Origin: Streptosporangium amethystogenes
GTDB lineage: Bacteria; Actinomycetota; Actinomycetes; Streptosporangiales; Streptosporangiaceae
Length of the DNA: 64,000 bases
NCBI RefSeq assembly: GCF_000721075.1
Contig: NZ_JOEQ01000027.1
Span: 1-64,000, forward strand
Direction: 5' to 3'
The notes below the pieces were generated by a model. That model did not search any database, was not told the origin of the DNA, and worked only from the letters and a program-made list of their open reading frames with translations. Both the position numbers and the translations under genes were made by a program. Shown here piece after piece: positions 25,788 through 33,784 of this stretch; position 1 is the first letter of the stretch, and each line of letters opens with the position of its first letter.

Positions 25788-26282
25788 TCAGACGGCGGCG
25801 TGCAACCAGCGGACCGGTGCGCCCTCCCCCGCGTAGCGGAACGACTCAAGCTCGGCATCCCACTGCTTGCCCAGCAGGCGATCGATCTCCTCCTCCAGCA
25901 CCACGCGGCCCTGGCGCGCCATCAGCATGGCGGAGCGCAACCGGTCTTCCGGGATCAGGATGTCGCCCGTGGCCCCGACAACGGCCGTGAAGGCACCGAG
26001 AGACGGGGTGTAGGCGTGCCGGGACCCGTCGACACCCGGTGAGGCGTCCTCGGTGATCTCGAAGCGGATCCGCTGCCAGCCCATCAGGGATGAGGTGATG
26101 GCCGCCGCGGTCCCCACACGGGCCTCCCACTCGGCCTGTGCGCGCACGTGACCGGGCGCGGCGGGCTGTGGAGTCCAGGTCAGGTCTACGGGGACGCCAA
26201 GAACACCTGCGACCGCCCATTCAATATGAGGGCACAGCGCAGGCTGCGCTGAGTGGACGTAAAGCACGCCACGAGCAGACAC
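25788..26282 (-). CDS. DUF3145 family protein
   Basis: 164-residue cytoplasmic protein of the actinobacterial DUF3145 family. Clear signatures are GVLYVHSAQPALCPHIEWA at the start, the TPSLGAFTAVVGATGDI strand pair, IPEDRLRSAM, and the C-terminal FRYAGEGAPVRWLH. GTG start at 26282. Homologues lie near the fab operon in other actinobacteria, and here it is 6.7 kb from it. Function unknown. It diverges from the protease gene at 26489. Confidence 0.9.
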   Translation of the reverse strand: MSARGVLYVHSAQPALCPHIEWAVAGVLGVPVDLTWTPQPAAPGHVRAQAEWEARVGTAAAITSSLMGWQRIRFEITEDASPGVDGSRHAYTPSLGAFTAVVGATGDILIPEDRLRSAMLMARQGRVVLEEEIDRLLGKQWDAELESFRYAGEGAPVRWLHAAV

Positions 26283-26488
26283 CGGACCTCCCGTTTCGGT
26301 ACGAGGTGCGCCTTCCCCAACGGCCTCGTCCCAGGATGATCACAAGTGACTGAAGGAGAGACTACCGTCGGTTGTGACGTCGCACCAGAGGGGGGTCATA
26401 CCAAGATGTTGCGACGCGGACGCTTGGCCAGGGCATCCTCGGAGCGAAGAGAACCCCCCACAAGCTGGCGAGCACCCCGGAGGACCAG

Positions 26489-27556
26489 ATGGATACCGAT
26501 ATAGAACGGGTCGAACCTATCCCTGGATCGCCCGCTCTGATCAGAAAAGGTCAGCTGCTGACCGACGCCTCGGGCATGGCTGCCACCACCCGCTGGGCCG
26601 ACGCCGTCACCGAGGCCCAAGGGATCTACCGGGTGCGGCTCTCATCGGGCGTGGACGTCTGCGACCTGGTGGCGTCGCTACGGGAGCGGGGGCTTCCCGC
26701 CTCCCCCAACCATGTGCTGACCGGCCAGCCGCTCTATTTCGGAGGTCCGGCCTCCCGTCCCTTTCCCAGCCGCGCCCTCCCGATGCCCGAGCCCGCCGCG
26801 GACGGGCCCGCCGCGACCGCCGTAACGGTGGCGCTGGCCGACACGGGCCTGGCGTCGCACCCGTGGTGGCGGACGAGCCCGTGGTTCCTGGAGCGGGGGC
26901 AGGAGTCCGCGGAGGTGCCCGACTCGGATGGCGACGGCGAACTGGACCCCCAGGCGGGGCACGGCACGTTCATCACCGGGCTGGTCCTGCGCTCGGCCCC
27001 GGCGGCAAGGCCGCGGCCGATTCGGATGCTGAACAGCCACGGCATCGGAGACGAGGCCGGGCTGCTGCGCGTCCTGGGCCGGCTCAGGGCCGAACCGCCC
27101 CGGGTGCTCAACCTGTCCTTCGGCGGGCACACCTTCGACGACGGCCCCTCCCCGCTGGTCGAGGCCGCCCTGGCGGAACTGGCCGACACGGTCACGGTGG
27201 CCTGCGCGGGCAACACCGCCTCGGACCGCCCCTTCTGGCCCGCCGCCTCGCCCGGGGTGATCGCCGTCGGAGCACTGGACGCGGCGGAGCGGGCCAGGGC
27301 CCCGTTCTCGGCGTACGGCCCGTGGGTCGATGCGTGCGCCCGCGGCGAGTGGCTGTCCAGCACCTTCCTCGAACACGGCGCGTTCCGCGGCTACGCGTGC
27401 TGGAGCGGGACCTCCTTCGCCGCCGCCCTGGTGAGCGGGGCGATCGCCGCGGCGTCGGCGGACCGGCCCTCGCGAGAGGCCGTGGAACACGTCCTCGATC
27501 CGGTGGGGGCCAGGCGGATCCCCGATTTGGGAGTCGTGGTGCCCGCGCCCGACTAA
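26489..27556 (+). CDS. Subtilisin-like serine protease (S8), without signal peptide
   Basis: 355 residues. The catalytic triad is complete: Asp118 in ALADTGL, His158 in AGHGTFITG, Ser309 in WSGTSFAAALVSG, with the oxyanion asparagine Asn242 in CAGNTAS. The family is usually secreted as a pre-pro-enzyme, but this one has no signal peptide. The first 100 residues (RQLLTDASG-type start, GIYRVRLSSGVDVCDLVASLRERG) may act as an inhibitor-like or docking region. ATG at 26489. It is followed after 60 bases by a sigma factor, an unknown protein and a CHAT protease on the same strand, so a regulated intracellular cleavage role fits better than nutrition. Confidence 0.85.
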   Translation: MDTDIERVEPIPGSPALIRKGQLLTDASGMAATTRWADAVTEAQGIYRVRLSSGVDVCDLVASLRERGLPASPNHVLTGQPLYFGGPASRPFPSRALPMPEPAADGPAATAVTVALADTGLASHPWWRTSPWFLERGQESAEVPDSDGDGELDPQAGHGTFITGLVLRSAPAARPRPIRMLNSHGIGDEAGLLRVLGRLRAEPPRVLNLSFGGHTFDDGPSPLVEAALAELADTVTVACAGNTASDRPFWPAASPGVIAVGALDAAERARAPFSAYGPWVDACARGEWLSSTFLEHGAFRGYACWSGTSFAAALVSGAIAAASADRPSREAVEHVLDPVGARRIPDLGVVVPAPD

Positions 27557-27616
27557 AGTCTCACCCAAAGTATTCATTTGAATACCCACAGTGCCCCATG
27601 TGGTCCGGAGGTGCCG

Positions 27617-28189
27617 GTGAGCGACCAGCCCGTGATCGAGGCCATCCTGGCCGGCGACCAGGCGGCCTGGGACGCGCTGGTCACCCGCTTCGCGGGCGCG
27701 CTGTGGTCGGCGGTGCGCGCCTACGACCTGAACCCGGCGGACGCCGCCGACGCGGTGCAGGGCACGTGGCTACGGCTGCTCGAAAACCTGCACACCATCC
27801 GTGACCCGGACCGGATCGGCCCCTGGCTGTTCACCACGGCCAAGCGCGAGGCGTCCCTGCTCCGCAGGCGGCACCGGGGTGAGCGACTGGTCGCCGACCC
27901 GGTGGACACCGAACACGCGCGTTCCGCGCCGGCCGACGCCGGGCACGTCCACGCCGATCCGGTGCTGGCCGTGCTGACCGCCGACGAGAGCCGTCGTCTG
28001 TGGCAGGCCGTCGACCGGATGCCCGAGCCGTGTCGCTCGCTGTTCCGGCTGATGGCCACGGCCCCCGACGCGGGCGTCCGCCAGCTGGCCGGGCGTCTGG
28101 GCATGCCCAGCGGCAGTTACGGCCCCACCCGGGGACGCTGCCTGAACCGGCTACGCACCATGCTCACCACTCGGGAGGCGACACCGTGA
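27617..28189 (+). CDS. ECF-like RNA polymerase sigma factor
   Basis: 190-residue sigma factor. Region 2 is clear (ILAGDQAAWDALVTRFAGALWSAVRA and DAADAVQGTWLRLLENL with the WLFTTAKREA end), and a region 4 follows a short linker (RMPEPCRSLFRLMA, RQLAGRLGMPSGSYGPTRGRCLNRL). The GTG at 27617 has GGAG six bases upstream; an earlier in-frame ATG at 27578 lacks one. It overlaps the next gene by GTGA. No anti-sigma factor of a known type is encoded, so the small next gene or the two proteases may control it. Confidence 0.85.
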   Translation: MSDQPVIEAILAGDQAAWDALVTRFAGALWSAVRAYDLNPADAADAVQGTWLRLLENLHTIRDPDRIGPWLFTTAKREASLLRRRHRGERLVADPVDTEHARSAPADAGHVHADPVLAVLTADESRRLWQAVDRMPEPCRSLFRLMATAPDAGVRQLAGRLGMPSGSYGPTRGRCLNRLRTMLTTREATP

Positions 28190-28650
28190 CGCGACATCCG
28201 ACGACGATCGACGACGAGTCCCTGATAGCCGCGCTGCGCCTGGCCTCCGGGAGCGACCCGGTACCGGCCCAGGTGACGGCTGCCGCCCGCGCGGTCTTCG
28301 GTCTGCGGCTGCCCGATGCCGACACGGCCCGTCCCGTGGTCACCTCCGTGCCGCAGGGCGTCCGGTCCGCCGAGGAGCCCGGGCTGCTGAGGTTCGTCGC
28401 CGCCGGGCTCACGGTGGAGCTGGAGGTCACCTCCCCGGACGGTCTGGTCGATCTGGCGGGCCAGATCTCCCCCTGTCCCGGAGCGGGCACGCTGGTCGAG
28501 ATCCGCACGCCACACCTCACCGAGTCGCGCCCCCTGTCCCCGACGGGCCAGTTCGCCGTCACCGGCCTGCCGCCGGGCTGGTTCAGCGTGGTGTGCCACC
28601 GGCCCGACAGCTTCCCGGTGGTCACCAGCTGGACCCGGATCCGCCCGTAG
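28186..28650 (+). CDS. Unknown protein between sigma factor and CHAT protease
   Basis: 154 residues, not recognised. The N-terminal third is helical and starts DDESLIAALRLASGSDPVPAQVTAAARAVFG, a layout seen in small proteins next to ECF sigma factors. The rest is beta-rich and ends in a carboxypeptidase-regulatory-like strand set (LSPTGQFAVTGLPPGWFSVV). No signal or membrane segment. Its GTG overlaps the sigma stop (GTGA), and its stop touches the TTG of the next gene, so it is made together with both. It could be an anti-sigma or adaptor and is a natural substrate candidate for the proteases. This is inference only. Confidence 0.65.
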   Translation: MTRHPTTIDDESLIAALRLASGSDPVPAQVTAAARAVFGLRLPDADTARPVVTSVPQGVRSAEEPGLLRFVAAGLTVELEVTSPDGLVDLAGQISPCPGAGTLVEIRTPHLTESRPLSPTGQFAVTGLPPGWFSVVCHRPDSFPVVTSWTRIRP

Positions 28651-31143
28651 TTGACCTTCGACGAGGCGCTCGCCGCCGCCGAACGCGCGGTCGACCTCTC
28701 GGGTGGCGACCCGGCCCGAGCCCTCGATCTCGCCCGTACCGTGCTCGCCTCGCTCCCCGCGTCCTGCCGGGGAACGCCCGGTCAGAGGGGTGATCCGGAC
28801 GGTGGCGGCGCGGTGCCGGAGCGGGCCTCGGACTGCCGGCACTGCGAGGCGGAGGCGGTGGCGCACCGGGCGCTGGCGGTGGCGGCACGTGAGCTCGGCG
28901 ACCTGCCGTTCGCCGAGGAGCGGTTGCACCGGGCGGTGGAGATCTCGCTGCGGGCCGGGCTGCCGCACCGGGCGGCCCAGGCGCGCCTGTCGCTGGTCCA
29001 CATCCGCACCGAGCTGGGCCACCCGGAGCAGGCGCTGGCCATCGCCACGGACGCCGAACCCGGTCTGACCTCGGCCGAACTGGGCAAGCTCGGCGTGCAT
29101 CGCGCGATGGCCCTGGCGAGGCTCGGCCGCTACCGCGAGGCCGTCGAGCACTGCGACCGGGCCGTGACCGTCCTCGGCGACGACGTCAGGTTCGTGGCCG
29201 GGGCGATGCTGAACCGCGGGCTCGCCCGGGTGTTCCTCGGGGAGTTCGAGGCGGCGGAGGCCGACCTGGACCGGTGCGCGGAGCTGGCGAGGAACGCGGG
29301 CCTTGCGCATGTGCTCGCGCTCGCCGAGGGCAACCTGCCCTTCCTGGCCGCGCGGCGCGGCGACCTGCCCGCCGCGTTCACCGCCTACCGGCGTGCCCAG
29401 GACATCCTGTTCGACTACCCGGAGCGGCTGGCGACGGTCCGTTGTGACCTGGCCGAGGCGCTGGTCACCGCCCACCTGCCCGGCGAGGCCCGGGTGCTGC
29501 TGGACATGGCGGTTCCCGAGCTGGCGGCGGCGGGCGCCGGGGTGGCCCTGGCCGAGGCCCGCCTGCTGCTCGCCAGGGTCGAGCTGCGCACCGGAGATCC
29601 GCGCCGCGCCCAGGAGAGCGCGGAGCTGGCCGCTCGCGAGCTGGCCGCGCAGGGGCGGACGGTCCTGACGCCGCTCGCCAAGGAGATCCTGCTGCGGGCC
29701 CGGCTCGCGCTGGACCCGTCCTACGCCGGGCTACCGGCGGCGGTGCCGGAGATGCTCTCCTGTGCCGAGGCCCTCGACGCCGCCGGACACCGGGATGCCT
29801 CCGCGGCGCTCAGGCTCAGCACCGCCGAAATCGCGCTCCGGCTGGGTGACCGGCCGTCCGCCGAGGGGCAGCTGGCCCTTCTCGCCCGCTCGGGTCGCGG
29901 GGTGGTCGCCCGCCAGGCGACGGCGCTGCGGCGGTTCCTGGCCGGTGACCGGCGGGGGGCGTTCGCGGCGGTACTGGCGGGCCTCGCGGAGGTGGGATCC
30001 GGCACGAAGGCGTTCGAGGACCCGGTGGTGCGCGCGCACGCCGCCAGGGAGGGGGAGCCGCTGGCCGAGTTCGGGCTGGCCCTCGCCATGCGGACCGGGC
30101 GAGGCCGCACGGTCCTGGCGTGGGCCGAGCGGTGGCGGGCGGTCACCGGGGGTGCGGGCCGGCCGCTCGCGCCCGACCTGGCCGCGCTGCGAGCGGCACT
30201 CGGGGAGTCGGTCCTGGTGGAGTTCGTCCGCCACGAGGCGGAACTGGCCGTCGTCGTGGTCACCGGGGAGCGCGTGACGCTGCGCCGCCTCGGCCCGTTC
30301 GCGGCCGTCGCCGAGGCCACCGTCCGCCTCCGGTACGGGCTGCGCAGAACACACCTGCTCGATGGCAGGGCTCCGGAATCCGGCGCGGAGGCCGCGGAGC
30401 TGGAACGGCTGCTCTTCCGCCCGCTGCGTGACCGGCTGGGCGACCGACCGCTGGTGATCGTGCCGACGGGGACACTGCACACCTTGCCCTGGCCGCTGCT
30501 GCCGATGAACACCGACCGGCCGGTGAGCGTGGCGGCCAGCGCCGCCGCCTGGCTGGCCGGTCGGCAGGCGGCGGCCGTACGGGACGGGCGTGTCATGGCG
30601 GTGGCGGGGCCGGGGCTGCGGTGCTCGGAGGCCGAGGCCCGCATGGTCGGCGAGTACCACCCGGGGACCGAGCGGGTGGCGGCTCGGCGGGCGGAGGTGA
30701 TGACGGCGCTGGAGCGGGCTGACGTGGCGCACCTGGCCGCGCACGGAATGTTCTCTCCGCGCAGCCCGCTGCTGTCGAGCATCGATCTCGACGACGGCCC
30801 GCTGATGGCGTACGACCTGCTCCGGCTGCGTACCCCGCCGGGCCTGGTGGTGCTGTCGGCGTGCGACGCGGGGATGGCGCACGCCCCGGCCGACGGGGCG
30901 CCGCTGGGGCTGGCGGGCACGTTCCTGTCGCTGGGGGCACGGTGCGTGGTGGCCAGCCTGGTGCCGGTGCGCGACGAGGAGACACTGGCTCTGATGACCG
31001 TCTTCCATAGATCGCTGGCCGCCGGTGCCCCGCCCGCACGGGCACTGGCCACCGCGAGCGGGAAGACCGGGGTGGCGGGCTTCGTCTGCTTCGGGTACGG
31101 AGATCAACCGGTGGCGACCGGCCCCGGGGAATCGATCACCTGA
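28651..31143 (+). CDS. TPR-CHAT protein (caspase-like protease)
   Basis: 830 residues. The first about 430 are helical TPR-type repeats (ALAVAARELGDLPFAEERLHRAVEI, ALARLGRYREAVEHCDRAV). The last 300 are a CHAT domain, the caspase-clan cysteine protease fold found in separase relatives and in the Craspase of type III-E CRISPR systems. The dyad is His698 in HLAAHGMF and Cys738 in LSACDAGMA. TTG start directly after the previous stop, with no ribosome site, implying translational coupling. The TPR part probably binds a partner that switches the protease on. Last gene of the protease/sigma run. Confidence 0.85.
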   Translation: MTFDEALAAAERAVDLSGGDPARALDLARTVLASLPASCRGTPGQRGDPDGGGAVPERASDCRHCEAEAVAHRALAVAARELGDLPFAEERLHRAVEISLRAGLPHRAAQARLSLVHIRTELGHPEQALAIATDAEPGLTSAELGKLGVHRAMALARLGRYREAVEHCDRAVTVLGDDVRFVAGAMLNRGLARVFLGEFEAAEADLDRCAELARNAGLAHVLALAEGNLPFLAARRGDLPAAFTAYRRAQDILFDYPERLATVRCDLAEALVTAHLPGEARVLLDMAVPELAAAGAGVALAEARLLLARVELRTGDPRRAQESAELAARELAAQGRTVLTPLAKEILLRARLALDPSYAGLPAAVPEMLSCAEALDAAGHRDASAALRLSTAEIALRLGDRPSAEGQLALLARSGRGVVARQATALRRFLAGDRRGAFAAVLAGLAEVGSGTKAFEDPVVRAHAAREGEPLAEFGLALAMRTGRGRTVLAWAERWRAVTGGAGRPLAPDLAALRAALGESVLVEFVRHEAELAVVVVTGERVTLRRLGPFAAVAEATVRLRYGLRRTHLLDGRAPESGAEAAELERLLFRPLRDRLGDRPLVIVPTGTLHTLPWPLLPMNTDRPVSVAASAAAWLAGRQAAAVRDGRVMAVAGPGLRCSEAEARMVGEYHPGTERVAARRAEVMTALERADVAHLAAHGMFSPRSPLLSSIDLDDGPLMAYDLLRLRTPPGLVVLSACDAGMAHAPADGAPLGLAGTFLSLGARCVVASLVPVRDEETLALMTVFHRSLAAGAPPARALATASGKTGVAGFVCFGYGDQPVATGPGESIT

Positions 31144-31173
31144 CCGGCCCACGACCCGGCGTGGGGCGCGGGT

Positions 31174-32289
31174 CTATCTGGTGCTCACCTCCAGGAGGGG
31201 AACGTGCTGCTCGGCGGGTGTCAGCGAACCGTGACAGCCGACGAAGGCCGCCTCCTGCGGCTCGGCGACCGAGGCGACGATGGCGCAGTCGGTGTACGGG
31301 ACGGCGAGGACGTCGCCGATCCTGGGCAGCCATTCGGGGCGGACTCTGGGGCCGAACCAGCCGGATTCGACCGCCTCCTGGCGGGATACCACCCATGCCT
31401 TTCCAGCGAGGACGTCGCGCCAGGTGTCGAGGACCGCTTCCGCGGCGCCGGGGACGGTGTAGAGGTGACGGGCCCTGGCCTCTCCGCCGAGCAGGGCGAC
31501 GCCCTCGCGCAGCACGCCGAGCGTGTCGACATCGACGCGCTCGGTGACGTTGACCATGCCGTGGTCGGCGGTGACGTACATCGCCGAGCCGGGCGGGAGT
31601 GTCCCGGCCAGCCGCTCGGCCATCCGGTCGACCCGGGCGAGCTGGTCGAGCCAGGCCGGGGAGCCCCAGCCGGTCCGGTGGCCGGTGGAGTCGAGATCTC
31701 CGTAGTAGACCGAGACGTGGGCGCGGGGCTCGGTCAGCGCGTGGCGGACCCCGGCGATCCGGTCGTCGACCTCGTCGGCACCGACGAAGCGCACGCCTCG
31801 GTAGACGGCCCTGTTGAAACCGGTGGTCTCGAACTTGGCCGGGCCGATGTAGCTGACCGGGATGTCGGCCGCCGCCGCACGCTCGTACACGGTCGGAGCG
31901 GGCTGCCAGTCACCGGGTTCGACAAGGGGGCCCTGAGCGGTCCAGCGCAGGCAGTTGAGCATGTAGCCGGTGCCGGGCACGGCGAGCTGGTAGCCGAGCA
32001 TGCCGTGCTCGCCCGGCGGCAGGCCGGTGCCGAGCGTGGCCAGGCTGGTCACGGTCGTGGCGGGGAAGCCCGCGGTGAGCACCCTGCCGAGCATGGCGGA
32101 CATGAACGGCGCGGTCTCCGGGTGGGCGCGGAGCAGTTCGGCGCCCATGCCGTCGACGAGGAACAGCAGAACCCGCTCGGCCGGGGCGAGGCCCAGGGGG
32201 TTGTCGCCGTCCATCCCGACCGCGGCCAGCAGCGAGGAGGAGAGGTCCGCGAGAGTGGCCGTGCCGTACGCGGGGACCGGGGCCCTCAC
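31174..32289 (-). CDS. Alkaline-phosphatase-superfamily phosphodiesterase/nucleotide pyrophosphatase
   Basis: 371-residue metal-dependent hydrolase. Metal ligands of the superfamily are visible: LFLVDGMGAELL (Asp), TTVTSLATLGTGLPPGEHGMLGY (nucleophile Thr region), YGDLDSTGH, VTADHGMVN and, near the end, the histidine of LTPAEQHVPLLE. It lacks a signal peptide, so it works in the cytoplasm, probably on a nucleotide-type phosphodiester. GTG start at 32289 overlaps the stop of the DUF5998 gene (GTGA), so the pair is translationally coupled. Confidence 0.85.
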   Translation of the reverse strand: MRAPVPAYGTATLADLSSSLLAAVGMDGDNPLGLAPAERVLLFLVDGMGAELLRAHPETAPFMSAMLGRVLTAGFPATTVTSLATLGTGLPPGEHGMLGYQLAVPGTGYMLNCLRWTAQGPLVEPGDWQPAPTVYERAAAADIPVSYIGPAKFETTGFNRAVYRGVRFVGADEVDDRIAGVRHALTEPRAHVSVYYGDLDSTGHRTGWGSPAWLDQLARVDRMAERLAGTLPPGSAMYVTADHGMVNVTERVDVDTLGVLREGVALLGGEARARHLYTVPGAAEAVLDTWRDVLAGKAWVVSRQEAVESGWFGPRVRPEWLPRIGDVLAVPYTDCAIVASVAEPQEAAFVGCHGSLTPAEQHVPLLEVSTR

Positions 32290-32879
32290 GAGGCGGCCGT
32301 GCGTGCCGTCGCCTCCGACAGGGCCTTGGCGAAGGCCAGCACGTGGGAGACGGCCTCCGGTCCGTCGGCCGCCTCGCTCACCCGCAGGGAGAGGTCGTCG
32401 GCCGTGATGGCGCCGGTGTATCCGTGGTCGGCCTCGCAGTTCTCGTCGCCGCAGGTGGCCGGCTCCAGGTCGACGTGGGAGATGGCACCCCAGCCGATGG
32501 TGAGCGTGACCTCCGTGGGCGGCACGCCGGGAACGTAGGAGGCGGGGTCGGGGACGACCCTGGTGACCGCGACCGACTGGATCCGGCTGAGCCGCACGGC
32601 CTCGGTGGTGGTGGAGGCGTGTGACGCCGACACCCCCTCCACGGGCGGGTGCTCGTCGGTGTGGCAGACGAGTAGCCGGGTGGGTGAGAGCACCAGCACC
32701 GTGACGTGCCTGCGCACCTCCATGGCCGGGTCGAAGGTGGCCTCGTGATGCACGACGTAGGCGCCCACCTGCTCCTTGCCGAGCGCGGACTCGACCGCGT
32801 CGGCGACCAGATCGGGATAGTAGCCACTGCGGTCGATGGCGTCGCGCAGGCCGGCGGACGAGAGTCGGGTTTCCCTCAT
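32286..32879 (-). CDS. DUF5998 family protein
   Basis: 197-residue actinobacterial protein. Recognisable stretches are GLRDAIDRSGYYPDLVADAV at the start, YVVHHEATFDPAMEVRRHVT, and the zinc-like pair CGDENCEADHGYTGA that precedes a conserved DDLSLRVSEAADG. The ATG at 32879 is preceded by AGGATGG. It is coupled to the downstream phosphodiesterase. Function unknown. The TCHTDEHPPVEG and Cys-Cys-His features suggest metal binding. Confidence 0.75.
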   Translation of the reverse strand: MRETRLSSAGLRDAIDRSGYYPDLVADAVESALGKEQVGAYVVHHEATFDPAMEVRRHVTVLVLSPTRLLVCHTDEHPPVEGVSASHASTTTEAVRLSRIQSVAVTRVVPDPASYVPGVPPTEVTLTIGWGAISHVDLEPATCGDENCEADHGYTGAITADDLSLRVSEAADGPEAVSHVLAFAKALSEATARTAAS

Positions 32880-33202
32880 GGGTCCATCCTGCCCTGTCCG
32901 GGGCAGCGCTTTCACCGGGAGCGCGCGACCTTTGGCAGGTGGTGCAAATCGTGATCCGGCCCACCATGGCCCTTTCCCGGCCGCGAGGACGTCCTCACCG
33001 GCCCTCGACTTTTCCCTTCGATCGGTTTGGCGTGATCCTTTCGGGGCTACCGGGAGCAGTGGCGGTGGCACGCCTGCCGTCCTGAGCCGCGACGGCGGGC
33101 GATTCACCGCACTCGGTGCCTGTTTCACATATCCAAGAATGTTTTTCACCGCATCGAAATTGGCGGCGGTGGATTCCCAGTGGAATCGGGGGATGAGGAA
33201 AT
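32880..33202. promoter_or_regulatory. Divergent intergenic region with inverted repeat
   Basis: 323 bases between the divergent DUF5998 and secreted-protein genes. GATTCC-CAGT-GGAATC (33172-33187) is a perfect 6-bp inverted repeat just before the GAGGAAA ribosome site of the plus-strand gene. No clear -35/-10 found for either gene. Confidence 0.4.
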
Positions 33203-33733
33203 ATGACCGATGAACGTCAAGATCCGGCGGGACGGGCCGGGCCGATGCGACGAACCGGTCTCGTGCTGACCGTCGCGGCGGCCGTCGCGGCGACCGTCAC
33301 GGGCGCGCCGCCCGCCCTCGGAGCGAGGTTCCCCGGCGACCTGGTCCTCACCACGGTCCATGACGGCCCGTTCGAGGCGGGTGGTGCCGGCACGTTCTCC
33401 ATAGACGTCACCGCCGACCCCGCCTCCGCCGGGATCGGGTATCCGACCGAGGTCACCTACTACTTCCCCGCGGGCCTGACCCCGGTACGGGCCTCAGGGG
33501 CGGGCTGGAGATGCCGGATCACGGCCGGCAGCGTCGGCTGCGAAACGCGCGACCTGGCCTCCCCCGGCTTCCAGCTTCCCCGGATCACGGTCGGCGTGAC
33601 CGTGGCGGGGGACGCCACCGGCACGCTGACCGCCTCCGGCAGGGCGGTTGAGGCCGTCCCCGCTGGGACCCGCCCTGCGACCGCCACCGTCGCCAGTACG
33701 GTCCAGATCGTCCCCTCGACGTCCGCGACCTGA
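33203..33733 (+). CDS. Secreted protein of unknown function (beta-rich)
   Basis: 176 residues with an N-terminal signal peptide (GLVLTVAAAVAATVTGAPPALGA, cleavage near residue 40). The mature part looks like one beta-sandwich of the type found in bacterial adhesin repeats (EVTYYFPAGLTPVRASGAGW, ITVGVTVAGDATGTLTASG) with a cysteine pair (WRCRITAGSVGCET) able to make a disulphide. No anchor, so it should be free in the wall or medium. The ATG at 33203 has GAGGAAA. Stands alone. Confidence 0.7.
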   Translation: MTDERQDPAGRAGPMRRTGLVLTVAAAVAATVTGAPPALGARFPGDLVLTTVHDGPFEAGGAGTFSIDVTADPASAGIGYPTEVTYYFPAGLTPVRASGAGWRCRITAGSVGCETRDLASPGFQLPRITVGVTVAGDATGTLTASGRAVEAVPAGTRPATATVASTVQIVPSTSAT

Positions 33734-33784
33734 CCGAGGCCGGGGTGCGCCGTGCTCTCCTGTCGCGGGCCGCGGGAGAGCACG

